Below the pieces are notes generated by a model that saw only the letters and a list, made by a program, of their open reading frames with translations, was not told where the DNA came from and ran no database searches. 6,804 nt of DNA from Mycobacterium sp. (GTDB lineage: Bacteria > Actinomycetota > Actinomycetes > Mycobacteriales > Mycobacteriaceae), in assembly GCA_025965815.1 (NCBI GenBank), contig JAOPWF010000113.1:1-6804 (forward strand), in the 5' to 3' direction. Below, one piece after another: positions 1 through 6,500 of the stretch (its first letter is position 1; each line of letters starts with the position of its first letter). The translations under genes were made by a program, and so were the position numbers.

Positions 1-1437
1 CGCGCAGGCGATCCGGTCGGGCTCCGCGAGGCCGCGGTGCACCAGGAACTTCACGCAGTCCGCCACGTCGTCGATGGCCGCGAACCGCAGTTCCTTGTCG
101 TCGGCGTGGACGAAGGTCTTACCGAACCCGCCGGACCCCCGGACGTTGGGGGTCAACACCGTGATCCCCGCCTCGAGCAGCGGCGGGAAGATCTCGCTGT
201 ATTCGGGCCGGGCCTGGCCCTCGGGGCCGCCGTGCAGATAGATCAGTGAGCCGACCGCTTCGATGCCGGCGGGCGGGCGATACAGCCACCCGATGAGAGT
301 CAGTCCGTCTCGCGCGGTGATCTTTTCCAGGGTGGGCGCCGCGGTCACCGGTCCGCCACTGGGTTCGCGGTCGATGCGCTCCCACTCCCGGGTCCGCGGG
401 TCGACCAGTTCGACGGTGCGCGGCGTGGCCGGGCCCTGGACAGTCATCGCGACCATCGACCCGCCCGCACTGATGCTGAGCTCGCCGGCCACCAGTCCTG
501 GCAGCGGGATCGGGTCGGTGAGTGTGTTGTCGGCGTATTCGAGGATTTGCAACTCACTGCAGCCGTTGATGTTCCACAGCAGCGCCACCGTGGACAGGTC
601 GTCGCTGACGACGAACTCGTCGAGGTCGTAGCCGCGCCGTTCGGCGACCACGTGGTAGGACACGCCGTCCTCGGTGGTGGTCACCTCGATCAGGCGCGCG
701 TGCTCGCCACCGTTGTCGCTGCGGATCAGCGCACGCACGTAACCCCGGGTGCTGTTGAGGCCGTAGGTTTTCGCCGGGTAGTAGAGCTTGGTGAGCTCGC
801 CATCCGCACCGTAGCGAAGGCGGCGCGGACTGTGGTCGTCGAGGATGACGCCGGCGTCGGTGGTCGATCCGGGATCCGACGGGAGCAGCGCGATCTCGGT
901 CAGGCCGTGCAGCATGATCAGGTCGCGGTAGCACCGTGGGCCGACGCGGACCAGCGACGCCCCGGCCCATGCGTCCACGAGCCTGCCGCCCGAACGGCGG
1001 TCAAGCACGATGGTGTTTCCGTCGGCCGGGTTGATCAGGCACGAACTGCCCACGCCGTCCTCGCCGGTCAGGATGGCCGCCACCTGGACACCGTCCCAGC
1101 CGATCAGCTCCGCGGTGCCCTCCGGGGCACCCGGCTCCCAAGTGTCGACGCGGTGGGCGTCACGGTCGTCGGGATCGGTGGTGACAACCCAGATTTGGGT
1201 GCGGGTGCCGCCGTCGGGAGCGACCTGGCAAGCCAGCCAGTGGCCGTCGGCGGAGTGGATGACGCGGGTGACCGGGCCGTCGACCGGCAGTTCGACGTCG
1301 CGCGACGAGCTCGCCCGCCAACCCCGCAAGAAGCGCTGCACCGCCCGTGGATAGCCACCGTCGTCGACGATGTGGGCGAACGCGGTGGCATCGGGTGACA
1401 GCGATGCGCCATACGTGGCGCGGACCTGTTGCCCCAC
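1..1437 (-). CDS. S9-family serine peptidase (prolyl oligopeptidase-like), 3' end cut by the window
   Basis: This is a probable cytoplasmic serine peptidase that cleaves small peptides; 479 residues are visible. Translating the complement from GTG at 1437 gives an uninterrupted frame to position 1. Residues about 10-370 look like the beta-propeller part, with repeated W/G/D-rich strands. The alpha/beta-hydrolase domain begins near residue 375 (ARDGLTLIGWLYRPP) and shows the oxyanion-region motif HGGPEGQ at 402-408 and NVRGSGGFG at 431-439, both typical of the S9 family. The frame leaves the window at DRIACA, just before the expected nucleophile motif GxSYGG, so the catalytic Ser, Asp and His are not seen. 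The GTG start is preceded by GGAAAG 10 nt upstream and lies 6 nt after the amidotransferase stop, in the same frame, so the two are almost certainly cotranscribed. By analogy with the peptidase of NAGGN clusters, it may hydrolyse or trim the operon's peptide product; this is inference. No signal peptide is visible. Confidence 0.88.
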   Translation of the reverse strand, partial: MGQQVRATYGASLSPDATAFAHIVDDGGYPRAVQRFLRGWRASSSRDVELPVDGPVTRVIHSADGHWLACQVAPDGGTRTQIWVVTTDPDDRDAHRVDTWEPGAPEGTAELIGWDGVQVAAILTGEDGVGSSCLINPADGNTIVLDRRSGGRLVDAWAGASLVRVGPRCYRDLIMLHGLTEIALLPSDPGSTTDAGVILDDHSPRRLRYGADGELTKLYYPAKTYGLNSTRGYVRALIRSDNGGEHARLIEVTTTEDGVSYHVVAERRGYDLDEFVVSDDLSTVALLWNINGCSELQILEYADNTLTDPIPLPGLVAGELSISAGGSMVAMTVQGPATPRTVELVDPRTREWERIDREPSGGPVTAAPTLEKITARDGLTLIGWLYRPPAGIEAVGSLIYLHGGPEGQARPEYSEIFPPLLEAGITVLTPNVRGSGGFGKTFVHADDKELRFAAIDDVADCVKFLVHRGLAEPDRIACA

Positions 1438-1443
1438 GCGCGG

Positions 1444-3225
1444 TTAGCTTTCCATGCTCTGCAGCCACATCTCAAGTACAGCGAGCTGCCACAGCGAGTT
1501 GGCGCCCAGTGTGGTGCGAGTCTGGTTGGGAGCGGCCAGGAGTGCCTCGACGGTCTCGGGTCGGTACAGCCCGCGGGCACGGGCGGCGTCGTTGGTCAGC
1601 GCGTCGCGGACCATGTCGAGGACCGGACCGTTCAGGTGGCGGATGCCCGGCACCGGGAAGTAACCCTTGGTCCGGTCGATGACCTCGGCGGGCAGCAGGG
1701 CACGCGACGCCTCCTTGAGTACGCCCTTGCCGCCGGAGGCCAGCTTCAGGTCGGCCGGGCAGCTGGCGGCCAGCTCGACGAAGTCATGGTCGAGGAACGG
1801 CACCCGAGCCTCCAGTCCCCACGCCATCGTCATCGTGTCGACGCGCTTGACCGGGTCGTCGATCAGCATCACCGTGGTGTCCAGCCGCAGTGCGGCATCC
1901 ACGGCGGTAACGGCCCCCGGCGCCGACTGATGCGCCATGGCGAACTGGCGACTCGGATCCTCGGCGATGCTGTAGTCGGGCGACAGGATCGCCAGCACAT
2001 CGGCGTGCCCGCGGTCGAAGAACACCTTTGCGTAGGCGTCGGTGGTCTGCTCGCGGGCGACGTTGGCCAGCGGCGGATACCAGTCGTAGCCGGCCAGGAT
2101 CTCGTCGGCGCCCTGGCCGGACTGCACCACCTTGACCGACTTGCTCACTTCCTCCGAGAGCAGGTAGAACGCCACACAGTCGTGGCTGACCATCGGTTCA
2201 CTCATGGCCGCAATGGTTTTCGGCACGGCGGGCAGCAGCCGCGACGAGTCGATGTGGATACGGTGGTGGTTGGTGTCGAAGGTCTTGGCGATCAGATCGG
2301 AATAGAAGTACTCGTCACCGGATTCGCCACCGGCCGAGTCGAAGCCGATGCTAAAGGTGGCCAGGCCGTGCTGACCCTGCTCGGCGAGCAGGGCGACGAC
2401 GATCGATGAGTCGATGCCGCCGGACAGCAGCACCCCGACCGGCACGTCGGCGACCATGCGACGTTCCACCGCGGTGCGCAGCGCGTTCATCACCGCGTCC
2501 TCCCAGTCGCGGGCCGACCAGGACGCGCGCGCCGGGTCGCGCAGGAAGGACGGTGACCAGTACACGGTGTCGGCGTGCGAGCCGTCGGGCTGAACCACCC
2601 GCACGGTGGCCGGCGGCAGCTTGCGCACGCCCTCATACATGGTGCGCGGCGCGGGGACCACGGAATGGAAACTCATGTAGTGGTGCAGGGCGTAGCGGTC
2701 GATCTCGGTGTCCACGTCGCCGCCCTCCAGAAGGGCCCGCACTGTCGACGCGAACCGCAGCCGCCCTGGCGTCTCGGCCAGATAGAGCGGTTTGATGCCC
2801 AGACGGTCGCGGGCCAGTGTGACGACACCGGTCTCGCGGTCGGCGATGGCGAAGGCGAACATCCCCTTGAACCGGTCCACGCACTGGGTGCCCCAGCGGT
2901 GGAACCCCTTGATCACCACTTCGCTGTCGGCGGTGGAGAAGAACCGGTAACCGGCCGCTTCCAGTTCGTTGCGCAGTTCCTTGTAGTTGTAGATGCAGCC
3001 GTTGAAGACCAGCGTCAGCCCGAGGTCGCTGTCCACCATCGGCTGCGCGCCGCGGGCGGACAGGTCGATGATCGACAGCCTGCGATGGCCCAGGGCCACC
3101 GGGCCGTGCGCGACGACGCCGTCGGAGTCCGGACCGCGCGACACCATCGCCCCCGTCATCCGGGTCACCGCCGCGACGTCCGCCGACCGGCCGTCCCAGC
3201 GGACTTCGCCGCATATACCGCACAT
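1444..3225 (-). CDS. asnO: AsnO-like class II glutamine amidotransferase (N-acetylglutaminylglutamine amidotransferase family)
   Basis: This ATP- and glutamine-dependent enzyme is predicted to convert the C-terminal carboxylate of a small peptide to an amide. In characterised NAGGN producers, AsnO makes N-acetylglutaminylglutamine amide. The 593 residues begin MCGICGE, so Cys2 is the N-terminal glutaminase nucleophile. HRRLSIIDL (48-55) and FNGCIYNY (74-81) complete the glutaminase site. Cys at 77 replaces the Glu usual in asparagine synthetases and, as I recall, is typical of the AsnO family. The synthetase half has the PP-loop SGGIDSS (268-274), SGQGADEILAGY (369-380), EARVPFLDH (472-480) and KGYFPVP (520-526). 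The segment HHYMSFHSVVPAPRT (181-195) and the C-terminus ending LWQLAVLEMWLQ also match AsnO better than AsnB. Length is normal for the family. The ATG has a GGGAG ribosome site 8 nt upstream. It is the middle gene of the operon. A plain asparagine synthetase is the main alternative, less likely given these segments. Confidence 0.88.
   Translation of the reverse strand: MCGICGEVRWDGRSADVAAVTRMTGAMVSRGPDSDGVVAHGPVALGHRRLSIIDLSARGAQPMVDSDLGLTLVFNGCIYNYKELRNELEAAGYRFFSTADSEVVIKGFHRWGTQCVDRFKGMFAFAIADRETGVVTLARDRLGIKPLYLAETPGRLRFASTVRALLEGGDVDTEIDRYALHHYMSFHSVVPAPRTMYEGVRKLPPATVRVVQPDGSHADTVYWSPSFLRDPARASWSARDWEDAVMNALRTAVERRMVADVPVGVLLSGGIDSSIVVALLAEQGQHGLATFSIGFDSAGGESGDEYFYSDLIAKTFDTNHHRIHIDSSRLLPAVPKTIAAMSEPMVSHDCVAFYLLSEEVSKSVKVVQSGQGADEILAGYDWYPPLANVAREQTTDAYAKVFFDRGHADVLAILSPDYSIAEDPSRQFAMAHQSAPGAVTAVDAALRLDTTVMLIDDPVKRVDTMTMAWGLEARVPFLDHDFVELAASCPADLKLASGGKGVLKEASRALLPAEVIDRTKGYFPVPGIRHLNGPVLDMVRDALTNDAARARGLYRPETVEALLAAPNQTRTTLGANSLWQLAVLEMWLQSMES
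1448..1453 (-). promoter_or_regulatory. Ribosome binding site for the S9 peptidase GTG start
   Basis: The minus-strand hexamer GGAAAG sits within the last codons of the amidotransferase gene, 10 nt before GTG at 1437. It supports this GTG rather than a later ATG as the start. The first ATGs downstream are in a different frame, and the frame upstream of the GTG meets the amidotransferase stop after two codons. Confidence 0.5.
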
Positions 3226-3233
3226 GTTTCCCG

Positions 3234-3240
3234 CTCCCTC
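3234..3240 (-). promoter_or_regulatory. Ribosome binding site for the amidotransferase gene
   Basis: The minus strand reads GAGGGAG followed by 8 nt and then ATG at 3225. This is a good purine-rich Shine-Dalgarno site inside the 29-bp gap after the ligase stop. It gives the second gene its own translation signal, in contrast to the first gene, which has none. Confidence 0.6.
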
Positions 3241-3254
3241 AAGCCATGCTGGCT

Positions 3255-5921
3255 CTAGCTTGCCTCAGTCAGACGTTCGGCCGGAATCTCCCCGGCGTCC
3301 TCGTGCTGGCTGTTGTCCCCGCCGCCGGCCAATATCCAGGTGTCCTTGCTGCCGCCGCCCGAGGAGGAGTTCACGATGCGGGAACCCCGGGCCGCGACCC
3401 GGGTCAGCCCGGCCGGCATGACGTGCGCGGTGACCGAATCGCCTGGCCCGGGCCGCAGGTGGACGAACGCGCGAAGGTCGACGTGGTGCGGGAACATGCC
3501 CTCCCCGTCGAAGGTCGGGTGGGTGGAGAGCGCGACCACCTCCTGGGCGATGTAGCGCTCAGGCTGGGTCTGCAGTTCCCGCCTGCGGGCATCCAGCGCC
3601 GCGTCGGACGCCTCCGGTCCGATCAGCACACCGGCGCCGCCGAACCCGTCGATCGGCTTGACCACCAGGTCCGCGAGATTGTCCAGCACGTAATCCCGTT
3701 GGGACCGTTCGGCACAGGTCCAGGTGGGCACCTGTGCCAGTAGCGGCTTCTCGTTGAGGTAGTACTCGATCATCGCCGGCACATAGGCGTAGATGGCTTT
3801 GTCGTCGCCGATCCCGTTGCCCAGCGAGTTCGCGATGGTCAGGCTGCCGTTGTTCACCGCCTTAAGCAGGTCCGGCCGCAGCGGGCAGCCGTCGTAGCCG
3901 GTGGAGGACAGCAGCATGTCCTCGTCCATCCGGGCATAGATCACGTCTACGGTGTGTGTTTCGGAACCGATGTGGCGCAGCAGGTTCCCGTCCTGCGCCG
4001 AAAGGTCCGAGGACCGCACGAGCGGGATCCCCATCTCCTCGGCGAGGAAGGTGTGCTCGAACCAGGCGGAGTCATCCCAGCCCGCTGACAGCAGGGCCAC
4101 CGTCGGCTCACCGGTGACGCGTCGGGGCGCCGAAGCGCGCAGCGTCTCCAGCAGCAGATTCGGCACCTCGTCGACGTTGCCGATGTCCTCGGGCCAGACC
4201 AGTTCGGGCAAGTGCTTGCTCAAGAGCCGCCGGTTCACTATCGCGTAGGCGGTGCCGGATGGAATCCGCAGGTTGTCCTCGAGCACCATCCAGTGCCCTG
4301 GACGGTCGCAGACCAGGTCGGTACCGCTGATGTGGGCGCGGACCGAGTCGTCAGACAGCCGGCCCGTCGACCGGAAGCCCGGTGCCCGGTCGAGTGCATG
4401 CACACCGATGATGCCGTCGGCGACGATCTGCTGGCCGGAGTAGATGTCCCTCAGGAACGCGTTGAGCGCCCTGGCCCGCTGGCCGAGGCCGTCGGTCAGC
4501 CCCGCCCACTCACCGGCGTCCACCAGCCGGGGCATCAGGTCGACGGGGAACAGCTGGGCGCGGGTCTGGCCCTTCACCCGAAAGGTGATGTTGTCGGCCC
4601 GCTGTTCCTGCTCGATGCCGGCCTCGCGGGATCGCAGGGTGGCCACGCCGAGTTGCGCGACGGTGCCGAGGATCTTCTCGTAGCGGGCGCGTGGGCGGCC
4701 GCTGGGGTGCACCGCCTCGTCGTAGCTGACCGCTGTCCTGTTGTCGGTGGTGTCGTAGTCGCTGTCCGGTTGGTAGCCGAACAGCAGCGTCGGGTCCTCG
4801 CTCACGGCCGCGGCGATGTTCGGCCAACGCCCGGCGGTCTCGGCGATCAACTGGTCGACGACGTCGGTGAGTCGACCGCGGCGCCGCAGTGCCCGGCGCT
4901 GGCGCGCGGCCGAGGTGCCGGCGATGAGCACCTGCCGGGTAAGCTCGCTGACGATGGGCCAGTCGCCGACGGACTCCAGCTGGGGACGCAGGGCGCGGAC
5001 CAGTTCGGCGACCACATCGGCCGCGGGCCGGCTCCCCGGACCGTTGATGTCGACGAGTTCACCCTCCAGCCCTGAACGCGCCGCCCGCCACAGCGCCGCC
5101 CGGCCCAGCGTCGGCGACACCTTCGCCGGGGTGCTGCCGTCGCGCAGCGCTGTCAATTCGCGTTCGACAACAGCCCGGAACAACCCGGCGATCAGGACGA
5201 TGGTGTCCACCGACGGGCAGCTGTCACAGACCCGCAGCTCCAGCGTCGGTGCCGCATTCGCCGGCCGGACGTCGAAGTAGACCATGCCGGCGTCGGTGAT
5301 GACCCCGCTCGCCACCAAATCCTCGACCAGCTGGTCGTATTCGGCGGCCGACGCCGCGGGGGCGGCGAGACCCGTCGTCGGCCAGCGCTGCCAGACCAGC
5401 GTGCGCGCGCTGGAGTATCCGGTGTCGGAGCCGTCCGCCCAGAACGGCGAACTGGCCGACAGCGCCAGCAGCGTGGGCAGGTACGGGGCGACCCGGTTGG
5501 CAACGGCCACCGCCTCGTCCCGGTCGTCGATACCGATGTGTACCTGGGTGCCGCAGATCAGCTGTTCGCGGGCGAGCAGTTGGTAGTCGGAGAGCATCTG
5601 ACGATACCGCGCGGTCTGGGTGACCTGCATCTCCGCGGGTACCGACAACGGCACCGACCCCGCGGCGACCACCCCCATGCCCAGCTTGGCGGCGGCGTCC
5701 ACCAGCACCCCGCGGTGGCCCTGTAGGTCGTCCCGCAGGCCGTCTAGGGTGTCGACGACACCGCTGTTCATTTCCACCACGCAGCGTTGCAGCTCGGCGA
5801 CGTAATGGTCGGAAAGCTCGCCCAGCAGTTCGGGTGCGCGCGCCGTCAACCGCCGGGTTTTGAGGTCGACAAGGTGGAATTCCTCCTCGACACCCAAAGT
5901 CCGCGGCGTGGTGCCTCGCAT
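3255..5921 (-). CDS. Carboxylate-amine ligase (GCS2/YbdK type) fused to circularly permuted type 2 ATP-grasp ligase
   Basis: This is a two-domain, ATP-dependent amide-bond-forming protein of 888 residues. Residues 1-365 are a GCS2/YbdK-type domain (glutamate-cysteine ligase fold): GVEEEF (10-15), CGTQVHIGI (123-131), ASSPFW (156-161) and ELRVCDS (228-234) are the metal/ATP and substrate motifs of that family. After a linker of about 35 residues, residues 400-870 are a circularly permuted ATP-grasp domain: GWDDSAWFEH (614-623), NSLGNGIGDDKA (698-709), VVKPIDGFGGAGVLIG (753-768), VDLRAFV (814-820) and SSSGGGSKDTW (852-862). Each domain normally occurs as a separate protein of nearly this size, so the fusion is complete on both sides. 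Each domain should be able to form one amide bond; the substrates are unknown. ATG at 5921 is the only reasonable start: an in-frame TAA lies at 5946-5948 with no start codon between, and GVEEEF begins at residue 10 as in the family. It is the first gene of the operon and probably leaderless. Confidence 0.9.
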   Translation of the reverse strand: MRGTTPRTLGVEEEFHLVDLKTRRLTARAPELLGELSDHYVAELQRCVVEMNSGVVDTLDGLRDDLQGHRGVLVDAAAKLGMGVVAAGSVPLSVPAEMQVTQTARYRQMLSDYQLLAREQLICGTQVHIGIDDRDEAVAVANRVAPYLPTLLALSASSPFWADGSDTGYSSARTLVWQRWPTTGLAAPAASAAEYDQLVEDLVASGVITDAGMVYFDVRPANAAPTLELRVCDSCPSVDTIVLIAGLFRAVVERELTALRDGSTPAKVSPTLGRAALWRAARSGLEGELVDINGPGSRPAADVVAELVRALRPQLESVGDWPIVSELTRQVLIAGTSAARQRRALRRRGRLTDVVDQLIAETAGRWPNIAAAVSEDPTLLFGYQPDSDYDTTDNRTAVSYDEAVHPSGRPRARYEKILGTVAQLGVATLRSREAGIEQEQRADNITFRVKGQTRAQLFPVDLMPRLVDAGEWAGLTDGLGQRARALNAFLRDIYSGQQIVADGIIGVHALDRAPGFRSTGRLSDDSVRAHISGTDLVCDRPGHWMVLEDNLRIPSGTAYAIVNRRLLSKHLPELVWPEDIGNVDEVPNLLLETLRASAPRRVTGEPTVALLSAGWDDSAWFEHTFLAEEMGIPLVRSSDLSAQDGNLLRHIGSETHTVDVIYARMDEDMLLSSTGYDGCPLRPDLLKAVNNGSLTIANSLGNGIGDDKAIYAYVPAMIEYYLNEKPLLAQVPTWTCAERSQRDYVLDNLADLVVKPIDGFGGAGVLIGPEASDAALDARRRELQTQPERYIAQEVVALSTHPTFDGEGMFPHHVDLRAFVHLRPGPGDSVTAHVMPAGLTRVAARGSRIVNSSSGGGSKDTWILAGGGDNSQHEDAGEIPAERLTEAS

Positions 5922-5933
5922 GGCGCAACCGTA
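5922..5933 (-). promoter_or_regulatory. Probable leaderless promoter (-10 TACGGT) of the ligase-amidotransferase-peptidase operon
   Basis: On the minus strand TACGGT (5933-5928) fits the mycobacterial SigA -10 pattern TANNNT. It is followed by exactly 6 nt and then the ATG at 5921, so transcription would begin at the A of the start codon. No Shine-Dalgarno sequence precedes this ATG, which agrees with a leaderless mRNA. No clear -35 element is seen, which is common in mycobacteria. A transcript starting further upstream cannot be excluded. Confidence 0.5.
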
Positions 5934-6053
5934 ATTGACGCGCAGTTACGGCGGTGTAAACCGAGCTAGCGGGCACGAAAACTCCGCGGAACGGCACGAC
6001 GGAGACCGCGCGGTTATCCGCCTTGGACGCCTGGTGGGCGGATAAAACGGCTC
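5934..6053. other. Divergent intergenic region
   Basis: This is the noncoding stretch between the leftward operon and the rightward xdhC remnant. Apart from the operon -10 at its left edge and the 9-bp inverted repeat near its right end, I see only a weak imperfect palindrome at 5945-5961 (GTTAC / GTAAAC) and no convincing small gene. A TTG at 6023 opens the xdhC frame but has no ribosome site. Confidence 0.5.
6014..6045. repeat. Perfect 9-bp inverted repeat, possible operator
   Basis: TTATCCGCC at 6014-6022 and its exact reverse complement GGCGGATAA at 6037-6045 are separated by 14 nt. The arm centres are 23 bp apart, close to two helical turns, which would suit a dimeric DNA-binding protein. 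Neither strand has a T-run after the second arm, so an intrinsic terminator is unlikely. It lies immediately upstream of the xdhC remnant and about 90 bp upstream of the ligase operon start, so either could be, or have been, its target. No regulator gene is in the window to pair with it. Confidence 0.55.
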
Positions 6054-6400
6054 ATGCGCGACATCTCGCCGACCTTCTGAACATCTGTCATTCCCGGCAG
6101 ACGGCGGCGTTGGCGACGGTGCCGCGGTCGATGTCCCCGGGCGCTGGGGTCGGCACCGCGTTGGTGGTGGGGCCCGACGGGGTGGTCAGCGGACGGTTGG
6201 CCGACGGCGTGGTCGGGGCACAGGTGTGCGGGCTGACGCGGTCCGTTCTCGCGGCCGGACAGCCCGCGCTCGGCCGCTTCGAGATTGGCGGGGACACGCT
6301 CCATGTGTTCGTTGAGCCCGTCTCGCCGCGGCGCGTCCCGCAACTGGACGAGGTCGCGAACGCGATCACCTGCGGCAGGTCGGACGCCGCCTGGTGGTGA
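6054..6400 (+). pseudogene. Decayed XdhC/CoxI-family gene (frameshifted, core deleted)
   Basis: XdhC/CoxI proteins help insert or sulfurate the molybdenum cofactor of xanthine dehydrogenase-type enzymes. ATG at 6054 opens MRDI, the usual family N-terminus, but this frame stops at 6078-6080. One missing nucleotide near 6062-6065 would join it to the next frame, which reads LADLLNICHSRQTAALATV and on to TGA at 6398-6400. That frame keeps ALVVGPDGVVSGRLADGVVG where family members have a VGSVSGGCVEGAV-type segment, and HVFVEPV near the end of the domain. The Cys-containing SGGCVEGAV and GLTCGG cores are lost, and the Rossmann C-terminal half is absent. Together these indicate a relic. An intact short protein starting at TTG 6023 is possible, but that codon has no ribosome site and lies just inside an inverted repeat. 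No molybdoenzyme genes are nearby. Confidence 0.5.
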
Positions 6401-6473
6401 CCCCGCAACGGGCGCAAGGGGCCTAAGGTCGGCCCGCCGCTACGACACCCGCCGCCTGCAGAGGCGCCGCAGG

Positions 6474-6493
6474 TACCCTGCAGCCATGAGGTG
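6474..6493 (+). promoter_or_regulatory. -10 element and ribosome site before the QYG-repeat gene
   Basis: TACCCT at 6474-6479 fits the TANNNT -10 pattern and is followed by 6 nt and ATG at 6486. This predicts a transcript starting at 6486, or very close to it. GAGGTGG at 6488-6494 is a good Shine-Dalgarno sequence, with GAGG ending 5 nt before ATG at 6497. If the transcript begins at 6486, the leader of the 6497 gene is only 11 nt. A short inverted repeat, GCAGG-TAC-CCTGC (6469-6481), spans the -10. Confidence 0.4.
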
Positions 6494-6500
6494 GGCATGA
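6486..6500 (+). other. Possible leaderless mini-ORF (MRWA) overlapping the next start codon
   Basis: ATG AGG TGG GCA TGA lies exactly 6 nt after the TACCCT -10 element, and its stop overlaps the ATG of the next gene in the ATGA arrangement (6497-6500). A ribosome that began on the leaderless mRNA could terminate and restart on the main gene. It could equally be chance: the same bases form the GAGGTGG ribosome site. Confidence 0.25.

Noticed and set aside
547..1398. Long plus-strand open frame of 283 codons opposite the S9 peptidase
   Set aside because: It is the antisense shadow of the peptidase frame, in GC-rich DNA where stops are rare. Its translation has no recognisable motif, while the minus frame gives HGGP and NVRGSGGFG.
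1429..2409. Plus-strand open frame of 326 codons opposite the amidotransferase
   Set aside because: Antisense shadow; His/Val/Gly/Arg-rich composition without domain motifs, against a full-length AsnO match on the other strand.
3239..3247. Minus-strand mini-ORF ATG GCT TGA between ligase and amidotransferase genes
   Set aside because: Two codons only, no ribosome site of its own; chance.
3242..3254. Small hairpin AGCCA-TGC-TGGCT just after the ligase stop, as a terminator
   Set aside because: The stem is only 5 bp with no following T-run, and the next gene is 29 bp away in the same direction with a good ribosome site, so transcription most likely continues.
4212..5075. Plus-strand open frame of 287 codons opposite the ligase
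   Set aside because: Antisense shadow of the fusion protein, with no ribosome site or family similarity.
5945..5961. Imperfect palindrome GTTAC / GTAAAC upstream of the operon promoter
   Set aside because: The arms do not match fully and are short; too weak to call an operator.
6088..6498. Minus-strand open frame of 136 codons across the xdhC remnant
   Set aside because: It is Pro/Arg/Ser-rich and lacks motifs. The plus strand has XdhC-like segments and better codon bias.
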